Shown: positions 24,358 to 33,376 of the stretch, piece by piece
Numbering within the stretch: position 1 is the first letter of the stretch
How the letters are laid out: every line of letters starts with the position of its first letter
From: Clostridia bacterium
GTDB lineage: Bacteria > Bacillota > Clostridia > Christensenellales > Aristaeellaceae
Length of the DNA stretch: 64,000 nucleotides
NCBI GenBank assembly: GCA_017549335.1
Contig: JAFYVB010000030.1
Coordinates: 1 to 64,000 of the forward strand
Direction of reading: 5' to 3'
The notes under the pieces: model-generated
The model's database searches: none
Seen by the model: the letters and a program-made list of their open reading frames with translations, nothing else
Told to the model about the DNA's origin: nothing
Program-made: the position numbers and the translations under genes

Positions 24358-25773
24358 ATGTATCATCCTTCAGTACAAATGACGGGTGCGGCAGTGCCCG
24401 AAGTCAATAAAGAAAAATGGCAGGGCAAGCGCGTGATGGTGCTGGGCCTTGCAAGAAGCGGCATTGCCGTGGCGCAGCTTTTGTCCCGCTGCGGCGCAAA
24501 GGTGCTGCTTTGCGACAGCAAAACCCGCGAGCAGCTGGGGGATGCCGTAAAGCCTTTGGAAGCCCTTGACTGCGAATGGTTCGTGGGTCAGGGACCCGAA
24601 AATGCCATGGAAAATGCCGACGTGCTGCTGATCAGCCCCGGCGTGCCCATCGATGCGCCCGTTGTGAAAATGGCGCAGGAAAAGGGCATTCCCGTAACGG
24701 GCGAACTGGAAACAGCTGCGCTTTTGTGCGCGGGTCTGCGGGTGGCGCTCACCGGCACCAACGGCAAAACCACCACCGTTTCGCTGCTGGGCGAGATTTA
24801 TCGCGCGGCAGGGAAAATTGCTTATGTGGCGGGCAACATCGGCTATCCGCTGTCTGCGGCTGCCATGGAAAGCACCCGGGATGACGCCATCGTGGTGGAG
24901 GTATCCAGCTTCCAGATGGAAACGGCGGAGAATTTCCATCCCCGTGTCGCGGCGGTGCTCAATCTCACCCCTGATCATCTCAACCGTCATTACACCATGG
25001 AAAACTATATGGCCGTCAAACGCCGTATCTTTGACCGTCAGAATGAAAACGACGTGGCGGTGCTGAACTTTGACGATGCTTACTGCCGTCAGATGGCAGA
25101 GGGGCTGAAGGCGAAGGTTGCGTATTTTTCCCGCACTCAGGAGCTGCAGGAAGGCGCCTGCGTGATCGACGGTCAGATCGTGATCCGCTTCCGCGGCGAA
25201 GAAAAGATCGTCTGCGCGGCCAATGAAGTGTTCATTCCCGGCCCTCATAACCTTGAAAACGCACTGGCGGCTGCCATGATGGCCTATGCTTCGGGCGTTC
25301 CCGCTGCGGTGATCCGTCACGTGCTGCGTACCTTCAAGGGAGTGGAACACCGCATCGAGCCTGTCCGCGATCTGGACGGCGTAAGATGGTACAACGACAG
25401 CAAAGGCACCAATGTGGACAGCACCATCAAGGCTGTTGAAACGATGCAGGCACCCACGGTGCTGATCCTGGGCGGCTCTGACAAGAACGTGCCCTTTGAC
25501 GATCTGGCGCAGGTCATTATCAAAAGCGGCATGATCAAGGACGTGGTGCTTTGCGGCGCCACGGCTCCCAAAATCGAAAAGTCCCTGCTGGATGCGGGAT
25601 ATACCGCCATCCATCACGCGGAGAATTATGACGAGGCTGTAACGCTTTGCCGGAAGCTTGCCGTCAGCGGCGGAAACGTGCTTTTGTCTCCCGCCTGCGC
25701 GTCCTTTGATATGTTCAGCGATTACGAACAGCGCGGACGCATTTTCAAGGAGCTTGTGCTCAACCTCAAATAA
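24358..25773 (+). CDS. murD: UDP-MurNAc-L-alanine:D-glutamate ligase
   Basis: 471 residues. A Mur ligase adding D-Glu. The Rossmann-like N-terminal domain (VMVLGLARSG) is followed by the ATP loop LTGTNGKTTTVSLL, then EVSSFQME and NLTPDHLNRH, and the C-terminal domain has RWYNDSKGTN and LLSPACASFD. An N-terminal extension of about 20 residues precedes the usual start. GGAGGTG lies upstream of the ATG at 24358. Confidence 0.97.
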   Translation: MYHPSVQMTGAAVPEVNKEKWQGKRVMVLGLARSGIAVAQLLSRCGAKVLLCDSKTREQLGDAVKPLEALDCEWFVGQGPENAMENADVLLISPGVPIDAPVVKMAQEKGIPVTGELETAALLCAGLRVALTGTNGKTTTVSLLGEIYRAAGKIAYVAGNIGYPLSAAAMESTRDDAIVVEVSSFQMETAENFHPRVAAVLNLTPDHLNRHYTMENYMAVKRRIFDRQNENDVAVLNFDDAYCRQMAEGLKAKVAYFSRTQELQEGACVIDGQIVIRFRGEEKIVCAANEVFIPGPHNLENALAAAMMAYASGVPAAVIRHVLRTFKGVEHRIEPVRDLDGVRWYNDSKGTNVDSTIKAVETMQAPTVLILGGSDKNVPFDDLAQVIIKSGMIKDVVLCGATAPKIEKSLLDAGYTAIHHAENYDEAVTLCRKLAVSGGNVLLSPACASFDMFSDYEQRGRIFKELVLNLK

Positions 25774-25804
25774 ATATCTCTCCTCCCTCGGAAAGGATGC
25801 AGGC

Positions 25805-26935
25805 ATGACAAATACCGTCATCCTGCCAAAGAGAAAACGCAGGCCGGCGGATAAAACGCTGCCTGTGATCATGACGCTGCTGATGATGATGGGGCTGGTG
25901 ACGTTGTACAGCGCGACGTATTATACGGCGCAAAGCAACGGCGATGCCTTTTCGGAAGTGAAAAAGCAGCTGTTTGGCATGGCCATCGGCGCGGTGGCCA
26001 TGTTTTTTACATCCAGAATTCCTTATTGGTTCTGGGGAAGACACAAAGTAGCCGTGGGCGGGCTTGCGATCAGCGCTGTGCTGCTGATTCTGGTCATCAT
26101 CCCGGGCGTGGGTGTATATATCAACGGCTCGCGCCGTTGGTTGCGGCTGGGGCCGCTTTCCTTTCAGCCCGGAGAGCTTGCCAAATACTCGATTGTGCTG
26201 TTCGTATCGCTGGCTTTGGCGGCCAGAGGCAGACGGGTGAAAAAGTTCTTCTCCGGCATCATTCCCGTGCTGGTTCCTTCCGGCGTGATGTTTCTTCTCA
26301 TCCTTGAACAGCCCAATCTGTCCACTGCCGGTACCATCGTGATCGTCAGCGTCCTTCTTGTCATGCTTGCCGGTGCAAAATGGCGTCATATGCTGGTGCT
26401 GGGCACGGGCGGCTTTGCTGTGGGCGCGTACTATGCATGGAGCGCTCCCTACCGGCGGGAGCGGCTGCTTTCGTTTATGGATCCGTTTGCCAAAATGAGC
26501 GATGAGGGATATCAGCTGTCCCAATCCCTGATCGCTTTCGGATCGGGCGGCGTTTTCGGTATGGGGCTGGGGCAGGGACGGCAGAAATATGCCTATCTTC
26601 CCTATCCCGAAAGCGATTTCATCTTTGCCATTGTGGGAGAAGATCTGGGACTTTTCGGCTGTTTGGTTGTAATTTTGCTTTTTATTGCCTTTCTGTTTGC
26701 AGGAATGCGCATCGCGCTGCGCTGTCCCGATGCCTTCGGATGCCTGCTTGCGGCGGGGATCACAAGCATGATCTGCGTGCAGGCTTTCATCAATATGGGC
26801 GTTGTGGTGGGCATTCTGCCCACAACGGGTCTTCCGCTTCCTTTTTTCAGCGCGGGAGGCACCTCGGTTTCCATTACGATGGCCGCAGTGGGTGTTGTTC
26901 TTTCGGTGAGCCGTACCTGCGATCCTATGCCCTGA
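25805..26935 (+). CDS. ftsW: Peptidoglycan glycosyltransferase FtsW/SpoVE family
   Basis: 376 residues from the ATG at 25805; a much longer in-frame reading inside murD is rejected. It is a ten-span SEDS protein that polymerises lipid II at the septum with its cognate PBP. Conserved pieces are visible: SFQPGELAKYS, LEQPNLSTAG, GMGLGQGRQKYAYLPYPESDFIFAI and LPTTGLPLPFFSAGGTS. A basic cytoplasmic start (LPKRKRRPADK) precedes the first span. It lies 31 nt after murD, followed by murA rather than murG. Confidence 0.95.
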   Translation: MTNTVILPKRKRRPADKTLPVIMTLLMMMGLVTLYSATYYTAQSNGDAFSEVKKQLFGMAIGAVAMFFTSRIPYWFWGRHKVAVGGLAISAVLLILVIIPGVGVYINGSRRWLRLGPLSFQPGELAKYSIVLFVSLALAARGRRVKKFFSGIIPVLVPSGVMFLLILEQPNLSTAGTIVIVSVLLVMLAGAKWRHMLVLGTGGFAVGAYYAWSAPYRRERLLSFMDPFAKMSDEGYQLSQSLIAFGSGGVFGMGLGQGRQKYAYLPYPESDFIFAIVGEDLGLFGCLVVILLFIAFLFAGMRIALRCPDAFGCLLAAGITSMICVQAFINMGVVVGILPTTGLPLPFFSAGGTSVSITMAAVGVVLSVSRTCDPMP

Positions 26936-27000
26936 AAACTGTTTTTCACACCGTTTGCTGTGCTGCATAGCATGGAAGCATGGAAAACGGAGGTGAGCGC

Positions 27001-28269
27001 ATGGGAGGATTTTTGGTGCGCGGCGGAGAAAGAATATGGGGAGAAATTCGCGTTGACGCGGCCAAGAATGCAGTTTTACCCATTCTTGCGGCGGCGATCT
27101 TGCCAAACGGACAAACGCTTTTGCGCAACTGTCCCCACCTGAGCGACGTGGAGAGCATGCGGGGGATCCTTCATACCCTCGGATGCAAAACGGAGTGGAC
27201 GGATGAGGGCCTTGTGATCTATGGCGATATGCTCAGCAAGGGCGAAATGCCCGAGCATCTGTCCAAGCGCGTCCGCTCGTCGATTTTTCTGCTGGGCCCC
27301 ATTCTTGCGCGGATGCGCAAGGCCGCCATGGTGTATCCCGGCGGATGCGAGATCGGCTTGCGGCCCATCGACTTACATCTTTCCGGTCTTCGCAGGATGG
27401 GCGTTTCCATCCGTGAAGAGGGTGGCGTGCTTTACTGCGACGGCAGTAAAATGCACGCGGCTGACGTACATCTGGATTATCCTTCGGTGGGCGCCACCGA
27501 AAATGTGATGATGTCCGCCGTATTGCTTGACGGTACGACCACCATCACCAATGCGGCACGGGAGCCTGAAATTGAGGACCTGCAGCGTTACATCAATGCC
27601 ATGGGCGGCAATGTCTGCGGCGCGGGTACGGATACCGTAGTGGTGAAGGGCGTCAAAGCCCTTCACGGCGGGGAGTACGAACCCATGCCCGATCGCATCG
27701 TAACGGGTACATACCTGTGCGCTGCGGCCATCACGGGCGGCGCTGTCACGCTGCGTAATGCGCGGGCGGGGGATCTGCGGGCGGTGCTTGATAAACTCAT
27801 GGAAATGGGCTGTGCGCTTCGGGAGGAAGAAAACCTGATCGCACTGGCAGCGCCCTGCAGGCTGAAAGCTTTTCATCAGGTGCAGACCCAGCCCTATCCC
27901 GGCTTTCCCACCGATATGCAGTCCCAGATGCTGGCGCTTGCCTCCGTTGCCAAGGGCAGCAGCGTGATAATCGAAAATGTGTTTGAGAACCGCTTCGCCA
28001 TGGTGGGCGATCTGAGACGCATGGGCGCTGATATCCGGGTAGCGGGACGCGCGGCTTTTGTACAGGGAAAAGAATGCCTGTGCGGCGCGCAGGTTCAGTC
28101 CCACGATCTTCGGGCAGGCGCGGCGCTGGTGCTGGCGGCATTGAAGGCTGAGGGCGAAACGCTGGTGCGCGACGTGCATTTTATCGACCGCGGATATGAG
28201 AAAATGGAAGAAAGGCTGAGAATGCTGGGCGCGGATATTCGCAGGATCACTGCGGAGGAAAACGCCTGA
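27001..28269 (+). CDS. murA: UDP-GlcNAc 1-carboxyvinyltransferase
   Basis: 422 residues from the ATG at 27001, which follows GGAGGTGAGCGC; an ATG 21 nt upstream is less likely. It catalyses the first committed step of peptidoglycan synthesis. The Lys-Asn pair AAKNAVLPILAA is present, as is the catalytic Cys in PGGCEIGLRPIDLHL, so the enzyme should be of the fosfomycin-sensitive type. Clostridia often carry two paralogues; only this one is in the window. Confidence 0.96.
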   Translation: MGGFLVRGGERIWGEIRVDAAKNAVLPILAAAILPNGQTLLRNCPHLSDVESMRGILHTLGCKTEWTDEGLVIYGDMLSKGEMPEHLSKRVRSSIFLLGPILARMRKAAMVYPGGCEIGLRPIDLHLSGLRRMGVSIREEGGVLYCDGSKMHAADVHLDYPSVGATENVMMSAVLLDGTTTITNAAREPEIEDLQRYINAMGGNVCGAGTDTVVVKGVKALHGGEYEPMPDRIVTGTYLCAAAITGGAVTLRNARAGDLRAVLDKLMEMGCALREEENLIALAAPCRLKAFHQVQTQPYPGFPTDMQSQMLALASVAKGSSVIIENVFENRFAMVGDLRRMGADIRVAGRAAFVQGKECLCGAQVQSHDLRAGAALVLAALKAEGETLVRDVHFIDRGYEKMEERLRMLGADIRRITAEENA

Positions 28270-28283
28270 CAGGGGGATACAGA

Positions 28284-29075
28284 ATGGAAAAGGCACAAAC
28301 GCAGGAACTGAACGTGCAGGAATACTACGGCCCCTCGGGCGAAAACAGGCCAAGCCGCAGAGGGCTTGTGACTGTGATCGCCGTTATCATTATGCTGGCG
28401 GTGGCAGGCTTTGTGGTGCATAATCAGCTGTTTCGGATCCGCGAAGTAAAGATCGATTCGATCAGCAGCGTTCCCTACCACGAAGTGCTGGCTCTTGCCG
28501 GCATTGACAGCAGGACAAGCTCGCTGGCACTGAATGAAAAAAAGATCGCTGAAGGCATCAACAGCCATATGTATCTGGAATTTAAGGGTCTTGAAAAGGT
28601 ATCCCGCAATCAGATTATTCTCTATGTGAACGAAAGACAGATCACAGCCAATGTGCTGTATAACGGCCTTCAGTACCGCATCTGTGAAGACGGCATGGTG
28701 ATTGACTGCTCCGCCAGAATTGCTCTGGATAACGGCTGCATGACGGTGTCGGGGCTGAATATCCGCGATATCCGTATCGGCTCTGTTCTCACCTGCCATG
28801 CGCAGGAGCAGCTGGACGCCTATAAAGCGGTGACGGAAGAAGTGTATTTGCAGGGGATAGAGGATGAAATCGCCGAATTGAATTTCAGCTCTCTGGACAG
28901 CATATACCTTGTGACGGTGGACGGATACACTGTCAATATCGGTGCAAATGACGATTTGCAGGGAAAAATCGGCACCATGCGTGCTGTGGTTGAGGAACTG
29001 CGTTCCCGCGGTCTGAAAGGCGGTATCGTGGAGGCTACGGTCTCCGGAATTGCCACTTACCGCCCAGTTGAGTGA
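28284..29075 (+). CDS. ftsQ: FtsQ/DivIB division protein
   Basis: 263 residues: a cytoplasmic tail of about 30 residues, one membrane segment (about residues 31-50, VTVIAVIIMLAVAGFVVH), a POTRA domain (FRIREVKIDSI...EVLALAGI) and a beta domain ending near QGKIGTMRAVVEEL. It stabilises the divisome through FtsL and DivIC-type partners. Identification is from topology, the POTRA pattern and position between murA and ftsA. It starts 14 nt after murA. Confidence 0.9.
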   Translation: MEKAQTQELNVQEYYGPSGENRPSRRGLVTVIAVIIMLAVAGFVVHNQLFRIREVKIDSISSVPYHEVLALAGIDSRTSSLALNEKKIAEGINSHMYLEFKGLEKVSRNQIILYVNERQITANVLYNGLQYRICEDGMVIDCSARIALDNGCMTVSGLNIRDIRIGSVLTCHAQEQLDAYKAVTEEVYLQGIEDEIAELNFSSLDSIYLVTVDGYTVNIGANDDLQGKIGTMRAVVEELRSRGLKGGIVEATVSGIATYRPVE

Positions 29076-29136
29076 AAATTTACAACCAAAATTTTAAAAA
29101 AGTTGGAAAAAGTGGGTATATCACGTGTAAAAACAC

Positions 29137-29165
29137 TTGCCAATTTATCACAAAAAGGTTACAAT
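29137..29165 (+). promoter_or_regulatory. Internal promoter for ftsA-ftsZ
   Basis: -35 TTGCCA (29137-29142), 17-nt spacer, -10 TACAAT (29160-29165), in an AT-rich gap of about 180 nt between ftsQ and ftsA. Confidence 0.7.
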
Positions 29166-29258
29166 TAAGTATCCTAATGAGATTCTGCGCATTCGGCGTT
29201 TTGCCATGCGGTCAAGAGGCAGCATGCGCTGTACGACGGATAGGGGTTGAGTGGTTTA

Positions 29259-30434
29259 ATGAAGAACACGTTAACGGCAATTGACTTTGGCACAAGCAAG
29301 ATCGTAGCACTCGTCGCGGAGACCAGCGGCCGTCAGCGCTGCGATATTATCGGCGCCGGCACGGCGGAATACTCCGGCTTTGCCGATGGCCAGTGGAATG
29401 AGCCTGAACTTTTGAATGAGAAACTGTTTGAGGCCATCAAAAAGGCTGAAGAGCAGGCACACACGCACATCCGAGAGGTCAATGTGGGCGTCCCGGGTGA
29501 ATTTTCGCGTGTATACACGGTAGAAACCGCCGTGAAGCTTCAGGGTGCCGATCCGCACGTTTCGGTACGCGATATTGAAAATCTTTTCCGTCAGGCGACG
29601 GATGAGCTGGGCGCCGTCCGCGGCGTGATCATTCATCGCAGCCCCGCCTGGTTCATGGTGGATGACAGCAAAAAGACGCTGGAGCCCATGGGCATGCGCG
29701 GCGGCGAGCTGCGTGCCTGCGTCTCCTTTGTGGTGGCGGATCAGTTCTTCCTGGATGACGTGAGCGAGCGTTTCCGTGCGATGAACATCACCGTCAACAG
29801 CTTCTTCTCCACGCCGACCGGACAGGCCATGCTCTTTATCTCCGATGAGGAGCGCGACCGCACCGCCATTCTGATCGATATCGGTTATCTGAGCACCGAA
29901 GTCATGGCGGTGGAAGGCGATGCGCTGATCTTCCATAAGGTCATTCCCATGGGCGGCGCCAACATGGCGGTGGATCTGGCTTATGGCCTGAAGGTAAAGC
30001 TGCGCTCTGCCGAGGATATCAAGCGCAAGTACGTCTTTGGTGTTGCTGCGGGCGATGACACCTTCACCGGCGCTGACCGCGACGACGTTCCCAAGACTTT
30101 CACCCGCGAAGAGGTGGCCGAGGTTCTCGAGCCCCGCGTGGAAGAGATCAGCGAAGCCATTCACGATGCCATCAAGAGCAGCGGCGTGAGACTGAGCAAC
30201 TGGTCTGTGGCATATCTTACCGGCGGCGGTCTTGCCATCAACCGCGGCGGCCGTGATTTCCTCAGCGCCAAGCTGGACCGACCCGTGCGTGAGCTGCCCC
30301 GCAAGACGGGCCGTCTTTCCAGCCCCACCTATTCCAGTGCTCTGGGTCTGCTGGATCTGATCATCGATACGCAGATCACCACCAATCAGAACCGCGGTCT
30401 GCGCGCTTTCATCAACAATCTTCTCGGCGGCTGA
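29259..30434 (+). CDS. ftsA: FtsA actin-like division protein
   Basis: 391 residues from the ATG at 29259; a TTG at 29247 is an alternative. Actin-fold signatures are present: phosphate-1 loop [15 protein letters not shown], phosphate-2 [12 protein letters not shown] and the adenosine motif [13 protein letters not shown]. The C terminus [14 protein letters not shown] forms the amphipathic membrane-targeting helix that ties FtsZ filaments to the membrane. Slightly shorter than the usual 400-430. The ribosome site is poor. It lies 44 nt before ftsZ. Confidence 0.92.
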   Translation: MKNTLTAIDFGTSKIVALVAETSGRQRCDIIGAGTAEYSGFADGQWNEPELLNEKLFEAIKKAEEQAHTHIREVNVGVPGEFSRVYTVETAVKLQGADPHVSVRDIENLFRQATDELGAVRGVIIHRSPAWFMVDDSKKTLEPMGMRGGELRACVSFVVADQFFLDDVSERFRAMNITVNSFFSTPTGQAMLFISDEERDRTAILIDIGYLSTEVMAVEGDALIFHKVIPMGGANMAVDLAYGLKVKLRSAEDIKRKYVFGVAAGDDTFTGADRDDVPKTFTREEVAEVLEPRVEEISEAIHDAIKSSGVRLSNWSVAYLTGGGLAINRGGRDFLSAKLDRPVRELPRKTGRLSSPTYSSALGLLDLIIDTQITTNQNRGLRAFINNLLGG

Positions 30435-30478
30435 TAAGCAGCCGATTCTCACACTACGAATTTTTCAGGAGGAACATT

Positions 30479-31837
30479 ATGCCTGAACTGCAACTGGAAC
30501 AGCACAATTCCTTTGCTTCTATCAAAGTTGTCGGCTGCGGCGGCGGCGGTACCAATGCCGTGAACCGCATGGTTGAAGCCGGTCTGCGCGGCGTGGAGTT
30601 CATTGCCGTCAATACCGACCGTCAGGCGCTGAATCTGTCCAAGGCGGATCATAAGATCCAGATCGGTGAAAAACTGACCAAGGGTCTGGGTGCCGGCGCT
30701 GTGCCGGATATCGGCCGCCGCGCTGCGGATGAAAGCCGCGAAGAGATCGCCGAAGCCATCAAGGGCTCTGACCTTGTATTTGTTACCGCCGGTATGGGCG
30801 GCGGCACCGGCACGGGCGCTGCTCCCGTGGTTGCCGAGATCGCCCGTGAAATGGGTTGCCTGACCATCGCTGTTGTGACCAAGCCCTTCCTCTTTGAAGG
30901 CAAGCAGCGTATGAAGAATGCCGAACTGGGCATTGGCGAACTCAAGCAGAACGTGGATACGCTGGTCGTTATCCCCAATGACCGCCTGCTGCAGGTTGTC
31001 AGCAAGGGTACCACCATGCTGGAAGCCTTCCGCATTGCCGATGACGTGCTCCGTCAGGGCATTCAGGGCATTTCCGACCTGATCGCTGTGCCTGCCATCA
31101 TCAACCTTGACTTTGCCGACGTTCGTACCGTTATGGAATCCGGCGGCATGGCTCACATGGGTATCGGCGTGGGCTCCGGCGAAAACGGTCTGGTGGACGC
31201 TGCCAAGAACGCCATCGCCAGCCCGCTGCTGGAAACCAAGATCGACGGCGCCCGCGCTGTGCTGATCAACGTGTCCGGCGGCAAGGATCTCAATATTATG
31301 GACGTCAACGAAGCGGCCTCTCTCATCATGCAGGCTGCCGACAGCGAAGCCAACATCATCTTCGGTGCCAACATCGACGAAGCGCTTAACGATGAGGTTC
31401 GCATCACCGTTATTGCCACCGGCTTTGAAAAGACGCCCTTCCCCACCCGTGACGGCAAGAAGCGCAACGTCCGCGCTGCCGGTCCTTACGGCATGGCGAG
31501 CCCTGCGGTCAATCCCTATGATAACCGTCCCGTGCCCGAACTGCCCATGGAAGAAGCGGCTCCCGCGCCCATGAATGCTTTCGATCCCGATGCGTTCGCG
31601 CCCGGCGGTGCCCGTCCCGCTCCCCGTGCTGCGGCTCCCGCGCCCTTCACGCCCCCGGTCTTCAATGCGCAGACCTTCACCAACACCGCTGCCCAGCAGC
31701 CCGTGCCGCAGGTGCCCTATGTGCCTTATCAGGCTCCCGCTGCGCCTGCTGCCCCCGCTCAGCAGCCTGCTCAGGCCGCTCCTGCTGCGGAGAAGGATGA
31801 TCTGGATGTTCCCGCCTTCCTGCGCCGCAAGCGTTAA
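30479..31837 (+). CDS. ftsZ: Cell division GTPase FtsZ
   Basis: 452 residues. The tubulin-like GTPase of the Z ring. The GTP signature [10 protein letters not shown], the N-terminal [15 protein letters not shown] and the synergy-loop [11 protein letters not shown] are intact. Residues of about 330-435 form an Ala/Pro/Gln-rich linker, and the end [12 protein letters not shown] is the conserved C-terminal peptide that binds FtsA and SepF. AGGAGG precedes the ATG. A terminator follows the stop closely and ends the cluster. Confidence 0.98.
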   Translation: MPELQLEQHNSFASIKVVGCGGGGTNAVNRMVEAGLRGVEFIAVNTDRQALNLSKADHKIQIGEKLTKGLGAGAVPDIGRRAADESREEIAEAIKGSDLVFVTAGMGGGTGTGAAPVVAEIAREMGCLTIAVVTKPFLFEGKQRMKNAELGIGELKQNVDTLVVIPNDRLLQVVSKGTTMLEAFRIADDVLRQGIQGISDLIAVPAIINLDFADVRTVMESGGMAHMGIGVGSGENGLVDAAKNAIASPLLETKIDGARAVLINVSGGKDLNIMDVNEAASLIMQAADSEANIIFGANIDEALNDEVRITVIATGFEKTPFPTRDGKKRNVRAAGPYGMASPAVNPYDNRPVPELPMEEAAPAPMNAFDPDAFAPGGARPAPRAAAPAPFTPPVFNAQTFTNTAAQQPVPQVPYVPYQAPAAPAAPAQQPAQAAPAAEKDDLDVPAFLRRKR

Positions 31838-31854
31838 TTAAAAACATAAAAATC

Positions 31855-31882
31855 ACCGCCGGTTTGATGCCGGCGGTTTTTT
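31855..31882 (+). terminator. Intrinsic terminator after ftsZ
   Basis: An 8-bp GC-rich stem ACCGCCGG (31855-31862) with its complement (31870-31877), 7-nt loop and six T. Confidence 0.9.
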
Positions 31883-31900
31883 CGCCTCAAGGAGGACGAT

Positions 31901-32233
31901 ATGCTGGGTGAAATCATCGACGTTGTGATCGACCGTCCGCTGGGAAGTGCGCATCCCAATGATCCGCATTGCATTTATCCCCTGAATTATGGCTTTGTGC
32001 CGGGCGTTTATGCGGGAGATGGGGAAGAACAGGACGTATACGTCATGGGCGTTACAGAGCCAATTTGCCGCTTTCACGGGCGTGTGATCGCTGTCATTCA
32101 CAGATTGAACGATCATGAGGATAAATGGGTAGCCGCGCCTGAGGGGGTGATCTTTTCCGAGGAAGAGATTCGCCGTGCAACTCATTTTATCGAGCAGTAT
32201 TTCGAAAGCGAGATTGAGGTGTTCCATGGCTGA
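31901..32233 (+). CDS. Short inorganic pyrophosphatase-like protein
   Basis: 110 residues with the core of family I inorganic pyrophosphatase: IDRPLGSAHPNDPHCIYPLNYGFVPG and GDGEEQDVYVMG, the latter matching the metal-binding GDGDPxDVLV motif with one Asp changed to Glu. It is shorter than the usual 160-180 residues, lacking part of the N- and C-terminal barrel, as in a compact clostridial group. It should hydrolyse pyrophosphate or a related compound. GGAGG precedes the ATG. Its stop overlaps the Nudix gene start by 8 nt. Confidence 0.82.
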   Translation: MLGEIIDVVIDRPLGSAHPNDPHCIYPLNYGFVPGVYAGDGEEQDVYVMGVTEPICRFHGRVIAVIHRLNDHEDKWVAAPEGVIFSEEEIRRATHFIEQYFESEIEVFHG

Positions 32234-33146
32234 AATAAAGATTTTACCTGCGCAAACGGTGGACGCATCGGAAATTCGCATCGTGGTGGTTGCGGCGCGC
32301 TATAAGGGAAAATGGCTTCTTTGCCGACATCGGAACAGGGATACATGGGAGCTTCCCGGCGGTCATGTGGAGACAGGGGAAACGCTTGAGGATACGGCAC
32401 GGCGTGAACTGTATGAAGAGACGGGTGTTTTGCAGGCGCAGCTGCATTTGGTCTGCCTGTATAAAATCACGCGCTACGGCGCTGTGTATTTTGCGGAAGT
32501 AGAAAAGACGGATGCGATCCCGACCGGTTTTGAAATGGCTGAAATGCAGCTCATGGATGCGCTGCCGGAGAATCTGACCTACCCCGATGCCCATCGGGAG
32601 ATGTTTCATCAGGTGCAGCGCTGGTTGAATTTGCAAAGCAAGGCGGACGAAGTGTGGGATGTGCTGGATGAAAACAGGCAGCCGACCGGGAAAAACCATC
32701 GCCGGGGCGATTCGCTGCCGACGGGCAATTATCATTTGGTGGTGGATATCTGGATCCGCAACAACGAAGGGAAATTCCTCATTACCAAGCGCAGCCCCAA
32801 CAAGGGCTATCCAAATCTGTGGGAAGCGACGGGTGGCTCGGCTTTGGCGGGGGATGACAGCCTGACGGCAGCCTTGCGGGAAGTGCAGGAGGAAACGGGC
32901 ATCGTTTTACCGCCCGAAAACGGCAGGCTGATTTATCAGTACACGCGAACGGATTCTCATAAGGACGTGTGGCTGTTTGACTATGATTTTGATTTGGAAA
33001 AGGTGGTTTTGCAGGAAGGCGAAACCTGCGATAAACGCAGCGCTTCCCGGGAAGAGATTGAAGAGCTGATGACGCAGGGCAAGTTCGTGCCGGTGCGGTA
33101 TTGGGATGATGTGAAGGAAATGTTAGGGAGGAAGCTTATAAGGTAA
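32226..33146 (+). CDS. Double Nudix-domain hydrolase
   Basis: 306 residues from the ATG at 32226, inside the last codons of the pyrophosphatase gene. The first Nudix domain (about residues 17-125) has a perfect box with GGHVETGE and RELYEETG. The second (about 140-300) starts DEVWDVLDENRQPTG as in IPP-isomerase/YfcD-like Nudix proteins and has GGSALAGD and REVQEETGI, with Asp at the first conserved Glu. Both keep the metal-binding REVxEE core. Substrates are unknown; such enzymes clean up nucleotide-linked pyrophosphates. Fusion of two Nudix types and coupling to a pyrophosphatase are unusual. Confidence 0.88.
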   Translation: MAEIKILPAQTVDASEIRIVVVAARYKGKWLLCRHRNRDTWELPGGHVETGETLEDTARRELYEETGVLQAQLHLVCLYKITRYGAVYFAEVEKTDAIPTGFEMAEMQLMDALPENLTYPDAHREMFHQVQRWLNLQSKADEVWDVLDENRQPTGKNHRRGDSLPTGNYHLVVDIWIRNNEGKFLITKRSPNKGYPNLWEATGGSALAGDDSLTAALREVQEETGIVLPPENGRLIYQYTRTDSHKDVWLFDYDFDLEKVVLQEGETCDKRSASREEIEELMTQGKFVPVRYWDDVKEMLGRKLIR

Positions 33147-33216
33147 AAGCCCCTCCCTAAAAACCACCCGAAAACCTACTTTGGCTGACTTGTTAAAGCT
33201 TGACGCTGGCTTAACG

Positions 33217-33278
33217 AAAAAGAACCGGAAACCAGAGGGGCAAGATTGCTTGCTCTTTCAGAGTTTCCGGTTCTTTTT
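33217..33278. terminator. Long hairpin, probable bidirectional terminator
   Basis: A perfect 15-bp inverted repeat (33217-33231 AAAAAGAACCGGAAA, 33264-33278) encloses 32 nt that form a second inner stem (GCAAG/CTTGC extended by G-U pairs). T-rich ends occur on both strands, between the convergent Nudix and alaS genes. Confidence 0.75.
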
Positions 33279-33376
33279 CATATAGATTGCCGCGACATAA
33301 ATCACGACAAGCAACAATCAAACGCAGGTTTTCTGTTTCACTTTTGGCTTAAAAGAGAAGCGTTCCCTTGTTTTTC

